This document shows, piece by piece, positions 47,806 through 56,814 of a stretch of 64,000 nt of DNA. How positions within the stretch are numbered: position 1 is the first letter of the stretch; each line of letters begins with the position of its first letter. This DNA is from Lysobacterales bacterium (GTDB taxonomy: Bacteria; Pseudomonadota; Gammaproteobacteria; Xanthomonadales; SZUA-5). The stretch spans positions 51,060-115,059 of the forward strand of contig JALHMG010000002.1 of the NCBI GenBank assembly GCA_022844135.1, given 5' to 3'. The position numbers were made by a program, and so were the translations under genes. The notes under the pieces are model-generated. The model did no database searches, was not told the origin of the DNA, and saw nothing but the letters and a program-made list of their open reading frames with translations.

Positions 47806-47869
47806 CAAGGCCCTGCACGTCCCGCCGCCGATGCAGGTTCAGCGGCGATCTTTCTTTGCAGGTTCAACT

Positions 47870-48214
47870 TCAGCGGCGACGCGCGGACTTTGCTGGGGCC
47901 GGCGGGCAATACAACTGATGCAGCGTCTGCAGCAGAACGCGCGCAGGGCCGTCGGCGAGGGAGTAATAGATCGTCTGCGCTTCACGGCGGGTGTCGACGA
48001 GACCTCGATCGCGAAGAACGCCAAGGTGTTGCGACAACGCCGGCTGCGACAGCGGCAGCTGCGCATTGATCTCGCCGACCGAGCGCTCGCGCTCGACCAT
48101 CAGACAAAGGATTCTGAGCCGCTGCGGATTCGCCAGCACTTTGAGCAGCGCGGCGGCTTCATCTGCCTGCGCAAACATCGCTTCGGAAGCGAAATCGGGA
48201 GCGGTGGTTTTCAT
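47870..48214 (-). CDS. bigR: ArsR-family persulfide sensor (BigR/SqrR type)
   Basis: This 114-residue winged-helix repressor has the recognition region LSQPALSQHLGVLRDRGLVDTRREAQTIYYSL. Cys37 (RILCLM) and Cys103 (QLYCPP) occupy the positions of the redox pair that forms a disulfide or tetrasulfide bridge in BigR and SqrR. Sulfide stress would release DNA and derepress the downstream blh-YeeE-TIGR01244-TauE genes. The ATG at 48214 is chosen; upstream in-frame residues are unconserved. Confidence 0.9.
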   Translation of the reverse strand: MKTTAPDFASEAMFAQADEAAALLKVLANPQRLRILCLMVERERSVGEINAQLPLSQPALSQHLGVLRDRGLVDTRREAQTIYYSLADGPARVLLQTLHQLYCPPAPAKSARRR

Positions 48215-48406
48215 AGGCAATCTATACAGTCGACGTCGTTCGCATCGGTTGGCCGATATTACCGATGGCAATCGGCATCGCCAGTGCGATAACTGCTTTA
48301 GTGTTTCGCTCGCCGCGTTGCGGTGTTGGACTGCGGCAAGCGCTGGAGGTTGCGCGATATCGCGACCGGGCTGCCGGCTGGATCAGGGTGCGAACCAGCA
48401 ACCACA

Positions 48407-50485
48407 CTAGGAACACGCCACCCCGCGCACCGTTGTCAATCTCTGCATCGGCACGCGTGCTTTGCCGTAGCCAGGCTCGCTGGCATCGTAGTCGACGACG
48501 ATGCGATTGCAGTCGACGCGCTCGACGGTGATGCGCCCCCAAGCGTTTTGGCGCACATCTGCAGGGTTGAACGCGGCGCCGAAACGGGTGCTGGTCGGGC
48601 GGGCGACCTCGAACACGAGACTGCTGCCCTGTACGCTACCGGTGCCGAACAGCCAGATCGGCGCGCCGTTTGGAGCGAAGCTGAACCAAGTCAGGAAAGC
48701 GCGGCCGTCGTCTTGCACTTGCAACTGAATGCCACGACCGGGTTTGTCTGGTTCGTAGAAAGTGCCGCTCAAACCGATTTGCGGCGAGGCGATCGGTGCC
48801 GCGGATTCGCCCGGGCAAACATTTGCGCCGACGCGCGTCAGGCGCGCCAGCGGGCGCCGGGCCGAGTCGAACGGACTGCCAGCAGTGATCCGCTGCTCGC
48901 CGCCGCCGCAGCGCGTAAGCACGGCATCGAAGCGGCCGAGCGGGACGTCGCTCACCTCGCTGGGATTAAAGTCGCTGCCAAAGCGCCCTCCGCGCTTGCC
49001 GATCATCTGATCGACCACGATTTCGCCGCGATCGCCGGTACGCGCCAGGCCGGTGAACCACGCCTGTTGGTCCGCGCTGCCCACGGGTGGATAGGTGAAA
49101 AAAGTCACCAGCGCGCGACCATCGGGCAGAGCCTCAACCACCAGACCCTCGCCCGATCGCGCCGGATCGAACCACAATCCGGAGAGGCGCGCATCGATGG
49201 CGCCGCGCGTATCGACGCGTGGCTTGATCGCCTCGGTCAATGCGGGCGGCGAGAAAGCGCCGTAGCGGCACTCGCCGAGGCTCGGGTTAGCGCCACGCTC
49301 GCGCACGCACTCGCTCTGCAAGAGGGCGGTGTCGGGCCGCGCGCCGCCGCTCGCCCAGCGCGTCAGCGCGCTCCAGCCGCCGAGCAGCTCGGCGTTGCTA
49401 TAGCCGCAATGCGATGGTTGGGATTCGACGACGAAGGCCTGCGCCCATTGGCTTGCCGGCAACTTGCCGTCTAGCGCGCGGGCATTTGCCGGCACCACCA
49501 AACCATCGCGCGTGGTGTGCGTGGTCAATACCCTTGCCGTGACGCCCTGCCCGGTGGGCGTGAACGCGCGCCATAGATCCAGGGCCGCAAAAGTGTCGGC
49601 GTTGACGCGACGGATGTTCTGCTGCACCGAGTTCTCGGGATAGTTCACGCCCGCGTTGCCGATCGCCGGACGGGCGCCGAGCTTGGCGCTGTTGCGATAC
49701 ATCTCGCTCAAGCCCCAGGTCGCATAGAACATGTTCTCCAGGAAAAATTCGTTGTCGACGCCAGTAGCAGCGCGCAGTCGCGCATAGCGATCGCGCATGC
49801 CGCTGGTCTGCAAAAAACTCGACAGCCCATAGCCGGTGCACTTGCCGATGCGAAGCGCCAGCTCGGCGCCATCGAGCGTATCGAAGTCGTCGATGTCGTC
49901 CGACTTCAGGATGTACGGCAACGCCGCATCGCCGCCCGGCAACTCGCCGCCACTGACGTTGTTGCACACCGCATCGTATGCCAGACGAATATCCAGCGCC
50001 TGTTGCCACACCGCCGAACCCGCCAGCGGCGCGCAAATGCTGTAGACGCCCACCACCGGCGCACTCAGATTGGTCTGCTCGGCCAGTTGCATCGACACCA
50101 GGCCGCCCATCGATCCGCCGACGGCAAACAATCGACCCGGTGCTCCGATGCGCGTTGTGAATGCGGCGACCAGCTCGTGGTTATCGCGCGGCGCAGAAAA
50201 CAGCGCCCAGCCGCGCTGGCTGAAGCTCGAAGCCGCAACGGCATAACCCTCGGCCAGCATTCGCTGGCGTAACGGAACGGGTCCTAAACTCGGCTCGCTA
50301 TCGGGCAGGTCGGCATCGAAACCGTGGTTGTACACCACCAGCGCATCGCCGGCGCGCCAGCCGTCCGGGATCTGCGCGATGTAGAACGCGCCGCTGGCGG
50401 TCTGGCCGCGGATTTCGGTGGCGGCGTGGGCGGCGCTGAAGGCCTGGGCTGCAAGCGCGAATAGCAGTAAGCGAGTTGCGGTCAT
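48407..50485 (-). CDS. Exported alpha/beta hydrolase with two C-terminal beta domains
   Basis: This 692-residue protein has a signal peptide (MTATRLLLFALAAQAFSAAHA). An alpha/beta hydrolase domain follows with VVYNHGFDADL, the nucleophile elbow GGSMGG near residue 115 and a probable catalytic His in ESQPSHCGYSN near 360. Two related beta domains follow: GLWFDPARSGEGLVVEAL at about 440, and SGTFYEPDKPGRGIQLQVQDD at about 575 with WFSFAPNGAPIWLFGTG. The second resembles the domain of the protein at 20333-21352. It could be an esterase or depolymerase with binding domains. Several cysteines suggest disulfides. Confidence 0.82.
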   Translation of the reverse strand: MTATRLLLFALAAQAFSAAHAATEIRGQTASGAFYIAQIPDGWRAGDALVVYNHGFDADLPDSEPSLGPVPLRQRMLAEGYAVAASSFSQRGWALFSAPRDNHELVAAFTTRIGAPGRLFAVGGSMGGLVSMQLAEQTNLSAPVVGVYSICAPLAGSAVWQQALDIRLAYDAVCNNVSGGELPGGDAALPYILKSDDIDDFDTLDGAELALRIGKCTGYGLSSFLQTSGMRDRYARLRAATGVDNEFFLENMFYATWGLSEMYRNSAKLGARPAIGNAGVNYPENSVQQNIRRVNADTFAALDLWRAFTPTGQGVTARVLTTHTTRDGLVVPANARALDGKLPASQWAQAFVVESQPSHCGYSNAELLGGWSALTRWASGGARPDTALLQSECVRERGANPSLGECRYGAFSPPALTEAIKPRVDTRGAIDARLSGLWFDPARSGEGLVVEALPDGRALVTFFTYPPVGSADQQAWFTGLARTGDRGEIVVDQMIGKRGGRFGSDFNPSEVSDVPLGRFDAVLTRCGGGEQRITAGSPFDSARRPLARLTRVGANVCPGESAAPIASPQIGLSGTFYEPDKPGRGIQLQVQDDGRAFLTWFSFAPNGAPIWLFGTGSVQGSSLVFEVARPTSTRFGAAFNPADVRQNAWGRITVERVDCNRIVVDYDASEPGYGKARVPMQRLTTVRGVACS

Positions 50486-50681
50486 TTCTGGACAATCCGG
50501 AAGTCGATTTCGGTGAGGACAATCAGTCCGCAACAGCCTTCACCGCCAAGCTTCCCACAAGCATCGCAATCTGCCCATGAATCAAGGCACACACGCCAGC
50601 CCCGTCCGGCAAGACCGCAACGCTTTGCAACTTCGCAATCGACCGTGCGACCGAATCGACCGAGGGCGCATCCTTTAGCGC

Positions 50682-51245
50682 ATGACCGCCAGCACCTTCG
50701 CCATTGAAGTACCTGATTTGTTGATCGCGCGAGCGCGGCGGCGGGATCTGGGTGCGTTCGAGCAGATCTATCGGCTGTTCAACCGCCCGGTGTACACGCT
50801 GGCGTTGCGCATCCTGAATCACGAGAGCGAGGCCTTCGATGTATTGCAGGACACGTTTTTGAAAGCTTACGAACAACTGGAGTCGTACCGCTTCGATGCA
50901 CCGTTCTGGGCGTGGTTGCGCAAGATTGCAGTGAATGCGGCGCTCGGGCGCGTGCGCGGTCGACGCGACTTTATCGAACTGGAAGCGATCGAGGAGCACG
51001 GCGGCGACGACCCGCTGCAGGCGGCAACCTCGGCTGAGGTAGCGCAACTGCTGCAGCGACTGCCGACCGTGTCGCGCGCCGTGCTGTGGCTGTATCACGT
51101 GGAAGGCTATTCGCACGAAGAGATCGCGCAGAGCTTCGAACGCAGCGTGAGTTTCTCGAAATCACAAGTGGCTCGGGCCGGCGCAAAACTGCGCGCGTTG
51201 CTCGCCGAGGATGAGATATGGACGCCAGCACCGATACCGTGTTGA
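50682..51245 (+). CDS. ECF-type RNA polymerase sigma factor (second system)
   Basis: This 187-residue protein has region 2 (GAFEQIYRLFNRPVYTLALRILNHESEAFDVLQDTFLKAYEQLESY) and region 4 (LWLYHVEGYSHEEIAQSFERSVSFSKSQVARAGAKLRALL). It is divergent from the hydrolase gene with about 196 bases between. The following gene overlaps its end by 28 bases, typical of sigma/anti-sigma pairs. Confidence 0.9.
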   Translation: MTASTFAIEVPDLLIARARRRDLGAFEQIYRLFNRPVYTLALRILNHESEAFDVLQDTFLKAYEQLESYRFDAPFWAWLRKIAVNAALGRVRGRRDFIELEAIEEHGGDDPLQAATSAEVAQLLQRLPTVSRAVLWLYHVEGYSHEEIAQSFERSVSFSKSQVARAGAKLRALLAEDEIWTPAPIPC

Positions 51246-51727
51246 GCCAGAAGTTACGCGAACTGCCGCAGATCGATCCACCGGCGAACGGCTGGCAATT
51301 GATCCAGGCGCAAGTGGCGCTGGCGGCGCCGCGCGAGAAGCGCCGCTCGCTGGATGGCACCGCGTGGCTGGGCATGGCTGCCAGCGCCGTCTTGGCCGCC
51401 GTACTGCTGACGATGGAACCGCCGCGGCCGGCCGCCGTGGTGGCCCCTGGTCAGGTGGCGATCGATGCCGACGTACTGGCGCTGATGCAGCGCTCGCAGG
51501 CTCTCGAGGCCGATATCCGCCGCGCATCCACGCCGGATGTCGACGAGTTTCGCTTCGCCATCGAAGCCGCGATTCAAGATGAGCTGACGCTGGTCGACGT
51601 GGGCCTGGCGAGCACCGCCAAACCCGATCGAACGCTATGGGCCGAACGAGTGCGTTTGCTGGAAGAGCTGCGCACCGTCAGCCAAACCGATACCGGAACC
51701 TTGTTGATGCAGGCCAGCGTGGACTGA
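51218..51727 (+). CDS. Probable anti-sigma factor (second system)
   Basis: This 169-residue protein begins MDASTDTVLSQKLRELPQIDPPANGWQLIQAQV, a short helical cytoplasmic segment without zinc ligands. A membrane helix follows at about 48-65 (AWLGMAASAVLAAVLLTM), then a helical periplasmic part. The 28-base overlap with the sigma gene and single-pass topology support an anti-sigma role; no diagnostic motif is present. Confidence 0.75.
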   Translation: MDASTDTVLSQKLRELPQIDPPANGWQLIQAQVALAAPREKRRSLDGTAWLGMAASAVLAAVLLTMEPPRPAAVVAPGQVAIDADVLALMQRSQALEADIRRASTPDVDEFRFAIEAAIQDELTLVDVGLASTAKPDRTLWAERVRLLEELRTVSQTDTGTLLMQASVD

Positions 51728-51806
51728 TCGGCAAGGGATGCGTTGGCAGCCGACGGATCGGCTCCTGCATCGAAATTTACCGCGCGACATCGAATGGAGC
51801 AGGACA

Positions 51807-52838
51807 ATGAATACACTGTGGAAACCCCTGACGGCTGCACTGGTGTTGGCGCTCGCAGCGCCGGCTTTTGCGCAGCAAAGCGCCGCCGAACTGGAAGCGG
51901 CGCGCAAGGAACTGGCGGAGGCCCGGAAGGAATTGGCGGAGGCGTCCAAGCGCTTTGCCGAACTGTCGGGTCAGCTCGGCGATCAGAACGCCAATGTTCA
52001 AGTGTTTCGTTACCTCGGCGACCCGGACCGCGCGGTGGTTGGCGTGATCCTGGGCAATGGCGATGGTAACGGCGTGCGCATCAATGGCGTCACGCCCGAT
52101 GGCCCGGCCGACAAAGCGGGACTGCGCGCCGGCGATGTGGTGGTCGCCGTGCGCGGCGCGCAGATCGCGGGCGAGGAGCCGGCCAAGACCCTGCGCGAGG
52201 CGCTCAAGGGTCTGAAGGAAGGCGATCAAGTGCCGCTGACGTATCTGCGCGACGGCAAGCGCGAGACGGTCACAGTCACCGCCAAACGCCAGGGCGATTT
52301 CCAGATGTTCAGCAGCCGCACGCCGCGCGCATTCGTTTTCGAAGGCAGCGATATGGGTGCGGTGCTGCCCGAAGATTTCAACGAGCGCATCGAGCGCATT
52401 GTCGAAAACAGCACCCGGCAAGGGCTGCAGGGCCTGGAGTCGCTGCGCAACATCGAAGTGATGGTCGGCAATCCGCGCGGATTGCGCCTTTCCAGCGTCA
52501 ATAAGGATCTGGGCACCTACTTCGGCGTCAGCGAAGGCGCGCTGGTGCTCGAGGTCGACGACAGTTACAAGGGCCTCAAGGCGGGCGATGTGATCCTGGA
52601 AGTGGACGGCCAGAAGGTCACCGATCCACGCGCCGCGATGCGCGAGCTGCGCAAACACGGCGGCGAGCGCCCGGTCGAGCTGAAGCTGCAGCGCGAGCGC
52701 GTACCGCAACTGGTGAAGGTGACCGTGCCCGAGCGCAACGAAGCCTTCTGGGCGCCACCCGCGCCACCCGCACCGCCTGCACCGCCGTCCCCGCCGCCAC
52801 CGCCGGCGCCAATGGCAGAGCGCGGTGCGCTGATCTGA
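51807..52838 (+). CDS. Exported protein with two PDZ domains and coiled-coil
   Basis: This 343-residue protein has a signal peptide (MNTLWKPLTAALVLALAAPAFA), a short coiled-coil with two ELAEARKELAEA-like units, PDZ 1 at about 65-160 (GVTPDGPADKAGLRAGDVVVAV), PDZ 2 at about 245-320 (GALVLEVDDSYKGLKAGDVILEVDG), and a proline-rich tail. There is no protease domain. It follows the sigma/anti-sigma pair after 79 bases with a good GGAGCAGGA ribosome site, so it may sense or bind misfolded envelope protein ends for that system. Confidence 0.88.
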   Translation: MNTLWKPLTAALVLALAAPAFAQQSAAELEAARKELAEARKELAEASKRFAELSGQLGDQNANVQVFRYLGDPDRAVVGVILGNGDGNGVRINGVTPDGPADKAGLRAGDVVVAVRGAQIAGEEPAKTLREALKGLKEGDQVPLTYLRDGKRETVTVTAKRQGDFQMFSSRTPRAFVFEGSDMGAVLPEDFNERIERIVENSTRQGLQGLESLRNIEVMVGNPRGLRLSSVNKDLGTYFGVSEGALVLEVDDSYKGLKAGDVILEVDGQKVTDPRAAMRELRKHGGERPVELKLQRERVPQLVKVTVPERNEAFWAPPAPPAPPAPPSPPPPPAPMAERGALI

Positions 52839-52979
52839 TCGACGACAGCGAGCCCCGTTTGGCGACCAGGCGCCAGCGGGGCTTGCACCGTGCTGCCCGG
52901 CGCGAGCGTTTGGCGGTGAGACCTACAGCAAAACACGCCAACCGACCTTCCGCGATCCCCGCGCCTTGCAGCGAACCGA

Positions 52980-53972
52980 TCACGCCTCGCGAAGCGCCGC
53001 TTTCAAGCGCGCAAATCCCTGCGCCGTCGACACCCTTGGCACGTAGCCGAAATCACGGGCGGCGGCGCCGATGTTGTACCAATGCGCACTCGCCAGATGC
53101 TCGGCGACGAAGCGCGTCATGAGCGGCTCGCCCTGGAGTTTGAGCTTGCCGTAAATCTGCTCCAGCAGCCATCCCGCAGCGTAAGCGACACGGTACGGAA
53201 CGCGGGCGTGAACCGCCGGCAGGCCAGCGCAGTCCAGCAATCCATTGATGACATCCTCGATCGGCATCGGTTCGCCGTTGCTGATGAAGTAGGCCCGGCC
53301 CGCGTGCTCGCTGCCAGGGAACAGGCGCTGCGCGGCGAGCAGATGCGCGTCGACGGCGTTGTCGATATAGGTCGTATCGATGCGCTTGCCTCTGGCGCCG
53401 ATGAACTTCAGGCGCCCGGCCCTGGCGCGCGCGACGATGCGCGGCAGCAGGTGCTGATCCCCCGGCCCCCAGATCAAGTGCGGGCGCAACGCAACGGTGG
53501 CGAAATCCGGTCCGTTCTCGGCAAGCACGAGGCGCTCGGCGAGCATCTTGGTATGCGGATAGTGGGCGAGATAGCGTGTCGCGTATGGCGCGCTTTCGTC
53601 GACGCCTTCAAGATCGTGCCCAGCATGCACGACGCTGGGCGTAGAGGTGTACACGAGCCGCGCGATGCCGTTCGATCGGCAGGCGCGAACCACGTTTTCG
53701 GTGCCGACGAAGTTGGCGTTGTAATAGTCCTCGAACGAACCCCAGTGGCCGGCTTTTGCCGCGACATGGAACACTTGGTCGCAGCCTTGCGCGGCTCTCG
53801 CAACGGCCGCGCCATCGACCAGATCGCCCTGCATCACCTCAACGCCCATGGCCGCCAGCGCAGGCGCTGGCGAGCGCTGCATGGCGACAACCCGATGACC
53901 GTGTTCGCGCAGGCGCCGGCAGATCGCGCTGCCCAGGAAACCGCCGCCGCCAGTGACCAGAGCGCGGCTCAT
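52980..53972 (-). CDS. oleD: NAD(P)-dependent 2-alkyl-3-oxoalkanoate reductase OleD
   Basis: This 330-residue extended SDR has the cofactor motif VTGGGGFLGSAICRRL at the start, a Ser/Thr pair in VYTSTPSVVHAG, and the catalytic YPHTK (Tyr-x-x-x-Lys) near residue 146. It fits OleD, which reduces the beta-keto acid made by OleA to a beta-hydroxy acid. It overlaps oleC by four bases (ATGA). No oleB gene is adjacent. Confidence 0.88.
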   Translation of the reverse strand: MSRALVTGGGGFLGSAICRRLREHGHRVVAMQRSPAPALAAMGVEVMQGDLVDGAAVARAAQGCDQVFHVAAKAGHWGSFEDYYNANFVGTENVVRACRSNGIARLVYTSTPSVVHAGHDLEGVDESAPYATRYLAHYPHTKMLAERLVLAENGPDFATVALRPHLIWGPGDQHLLPRIVARARAGRLKFIGARGKRIDTTYIDNAVDAHLLAAQRLFPGSEHAGRAYFISNGEPMPIEDVINGLLDCAGLPAVHARVPYRVAYAAGWLLEQIYGKLKLQGEPLMTRFVAEHLASAHWYNIGAAARDFGYVPRVSTAQGFARLKAALREA

Positions 53973-55687
53973 ACCGTGCGCTCCGTGCCGCTCGCCGGAC
54001 TCGGCAAAGCCACGCCCAAGCGCGCGCTCGCCCAGGCTTGCAAGAACTCGCGGCCGATCTTGGCGTTATGCCGGATATCCACCGGAAAGCGCGGATAAAA
54101 AAGCACGCGCTGGATCTCTCGCGTGTGCGCATGGCGGCGCGCAAGTACGATCAACTCCTCGCGAATACGCTCATGCTGCTCGCGTGCGATGTCGGGTTCG
54201 AGCTCGACAATCAACACCGGCTCCTGTTGGCCTTTCGGCCCGATGCCGACCAGCGCCGTGCGGAACACTTGCGGGTGCGTGTTGAAGATCGGCTCGATCT
54301 GCTCGGTGCACATCGGTCCCGTCGCTGTTTCCACGCGCTGGCTGCGGCGCCCGCACATCCACAGCCGCCCCGCATCGTCGAAGTAACCCAGATCGCCCAT
54401 GCGATGCACGATGCGCTCGCCTTCGCGAATCTTGCCCACGGCATCGGCCTCGGGGCGATTGAAATAGCGCTCGGTGGTGGTCGGCCCGGTCACGGTGATT
54501 TCGCCCACGGTACCCGTGGGCACGACAAGATCGGCCTGCCACTCCGGAATCGGCGCGTCGCTGATGCGGATCACGCGCACTTCGTTGGGCGCTGCGACCC
54601 GGCCGACCAACGTGCCGGCACCATGTTCGGTGCGCGAACGCGCAAAATCGGTCAGCTCGCGGCCTTCGACGATCGCCACCGGCAAGCACTCGGTGGCGCC
54701 GTACGGCGTCCACAGCGTGGCGCCGTCGGGCAACAATTTGCGCATGCGTTCGACCACCGCCACCGGCACCGGCGCGCCGGCCGAGATCACGCGCCTGAGT
54801 GTCGGCAACTTCACGCCGCGCGGCGCACCCCAGCGCGACAGCGCATTCACCAGCGCCGGGGAAGCGAACATATTGGTGACGCCAAAATCGTGCACCGTCT
54901 GGATCAACTTCGCCGGATCGGCCATCGCCGGGCGCGTTGGGTCCATCTCCGGTATCACCGTCGTCATCCCGAGCGCTGGATCGAACAGCGCGAACGGCGG
55001 GAAGGTCGGCAGATCGATTTCGCCGGGGCGAATATCGAAGGCCTCGCGCAACAGTTCGACCTGCGCCAGAAAGTGCCGGTGCTGATACACCACTCCCTTC
55101 GGAATGCCGGTGGATCCCGAGGTAAACAGGATCGCCGCCATGTCGTCGGCGCGCGTATCGGCGAGCACCGCCGGGCAACGCTTGCGCGCATCGCTGCCGT
55201 CGCGACCGATTTTCAACACCTCGCTGTAGCTATGGCCGCCGAACGGAAATTTCGGCCCCACGACGACGATTTTCTTGACGCTGGCGCGCCCCCAGCCCAG
55301 CGCTATGCGCGCCGCGTGCGCCAGCGGAATGCCAATGAAAGCCTCCGGTTCCGCGTCCGCCAGGCATTTCTTGAGCGCCGTCTTGGCGATCCCCGGATCG
55401 ACCAGCACCGGCACCGCGCCGGCCTTGAACAGCGCGAACATCAGCACGAACAGCTCCACGCTCGGCCGCACCATCAAAACCGTGCGCACGCCCCGCCCGA
55501 TACCGATTTGCGTCAGCCCATGCGCAATCGCATCGGACTCCTCGTCGAGCTGCGCATAGGTCAGATGGGTATGCGCCGGCCGCCCCGCCAGATCGCTGCC
55601 GCACGGCACAAAGATCGCAATCTGGTGCGGTATCTCGCCGGCCATGCGCGTCAGCGCGCTGGCGATATTCGCCGACTCAAGCGCCAT
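53969..55687 (-). CDS. oleC: AMP-forming beta-lactone synthetase OleC
   Basis: This 572-residue protein belongs to the acyl-CoA synthetase superfamily, with the AMP-binding motif AILFTSGSTGIPKGVVYQ near residue 175, ATECLPV, the GDLGYFD region and a C-terminal subdomain lacking a conserved CoA-site pattern I could confirm. Coupling to oleD supports OleC, which converts beta-hydroxy acids to beta-lactones with ATP. The ATG at 55687 is preferred; the longer frame to 55744 adds 19 unconserved residues. Confidence 0.88.
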   Translation of the reverse strand: MALESANIASALTRMAGEIPHQIAIFVPCGSDLAGRPAHTHLTYAQLDEESDAIAHGLTQIGIGRGVRTVLMVRPSVELFVLMFALFKAGAVPVLVDPGIAKTALKKCLADAEPEAFIGIPLAHAARIALGWGRASVKKIVVVGPKFPFGGHSYSEVLKIGRDGSDARKRCPAVLADTRADDMAAILFTSGSTGIPKGVVYQHRHFLAQVELLREAFDIRPGEIDLPTFPPFALFDPALGMTTVIPEMDPTRPAMADPAKLIQTVHDFGVTNMFASPALVNALSRWGAPRGVKLPTLRRVISAGAPVPVAVVERMRKLLPDGATLWTPYGATECLPVAIVEGRELTDFARSRTEHGAGTLVGRVAAPNEVRVIRISDAPIPEWQADLVVPTGTVGEITVTGPTTTERYFNRPEADAVGKIREGERIVHRMGDLGYFDDAGRLWMCGRRSQRVETATGPMCTEQIEPIFNTHPQVFRTALVGIGPKGQQEPVLIVELEPDIAREQHERIREELIVLARRHAHTREIQRVLFYPRFPVDIRHNAKIGREFLQAWASARLGVALPSPASGTERTV

Positions 55688-55887
55688 GCGCGCCTCGCAA
55701 ATTCCAGGGCCGCAAAGGTTCGCCGGTTTGGGGCGAGGCGTCAAACGGTGGTTGGCGGGCGGGGCGTCGCGAGTCGCTCACCGAAGCTGCGACACCGCAG
55801 TTAGGCACTCGCGCTGCTGGACGCGCGTCGCCGAACCGCCAGCGCCGCGGGCTTGATGACATCGAATGCCGTCGACGCTCCTGACGA

Positions 55888-56814
55888 TCAGCCGCGAGCG
55901 CGCATTCGCGGATCGAAAAGCTCTTGAAGGGTTTCGACCAGGAAGTGGGCGATGATGGTGATGGTCGCCACCGTGACCACGCAGCCGATCAGCAGCGTGA
56001 AGTCGCGATTGAGCGCCGCCTGCACCAGATATCGCCCCAACCCTGGGATGTTGAATACCTGTTCGATGACGGCCGAGCCGGTGAGCAGCGCGACCAGAAT
56101 CGGACCGAAGAACCCGAAGGTTTGTGCCAACGCAAGCGGCAAGGCGTGGCGCGTGACGACGCGCATGGGCGAATAGCCGCGGGCACGGGCGGCGATCACC
56201 GGCGATTTCTCCATCGCCGCGCGCAGGTTTTCGATCAACACCCGCAGCAACACGAAAAACTGCGGCAATGCCAGACAGGCCACCGGCAGCACCCAGGTGA
56301 GAGGTTGATTCCAAGCGAAACCACCAGCCGGCAACCAATTCAGGCTCAGAGAAAAAATCAGCACCAATACCGGCGCCAGCACGAACTTGGGAACCGCGAG
56401 CATGATCAGCGTACCGGTACGCGCGGCCTGCAAGGCCAACGGTTCGGCGGCGATCGCGGCAGCTATAGGGATGGCCGTGCCGAGCGCCAACAGCGTGGCC
56501 AGCAGTCCCAGCGTGATCGTGATCGGCGCGGAAATCGCGATCAGCTCCTCGACATCGAAATCCGGATACTGCATCGACGGGCCGAGCCGGCCATCGATCG
56601 CGTTTCTCAGGTAGCGCGTGAACTGCTCGGTGAACGGCAAATTGAGCCCATACTGCGCTTCGATGGCGGCGCGCACGGCGGTTGGCATGTCGCGTTCGGT
56701 ATCGAGCGGTCCGCCGGGTACTGCGCGCAGTAACATCAGGCAGACGGCCACCAGGATCAGCAACGTCACTGCGGTACCGGCGGCGCGCAGCGCAAGTCGA
56801 TTCAGCCATTTCAT
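55888..56814 (-). CDS. Peptide ABC transporter permease (OppB/DppB type)
   Basis: This 308-residue membrane protein has an N-terminal helix followed by VPGGPLDTERDMP (the OppB/DppB PGDP-like region), about six helices, and the EAA-like loop VIAARARGYSPMRVVTRHALP near residue 205. It starts one base inside the stop of the binding-protein gene (TAATG). It lacks an adjacent OppC partner, while the OppC and fused ATPase genes lie at 2864-5055. Confidence 0.9.
   Translation of the reverse strand: MKWLNRLALRAAGTAVTLLILVAVCLMLLRAVPGGPLDTERDMPTAVRAAIEAQYGLNLPFTEQFTRYLRNAIDGRLGPSMQYPDFDVEELIAISAPITITLGLLATLLALGTAIPIAAAIAAEPLALQAARTGTLIMLAVPKFVLAPVLVLIFSLSLNWLPAGGFAWNQPLTWVLPVACLALPQFFVLLRVLIENLRAAMEKSPVIAARARGYSPMRVVTRHALPLALAQTFGFFGPILVALLTGSAVIEQVFNIPGLGRYLVQAALNRDFTLLIGCVVTVATITIIAHFLVETLQELFDPRMRARG

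Noticed and set aside
54038..55804. 588-residue plus-strand open frame opposite oleC
   Set aside because: Antisense shadow of oleC, rich in His and Arg as expected for such frames.
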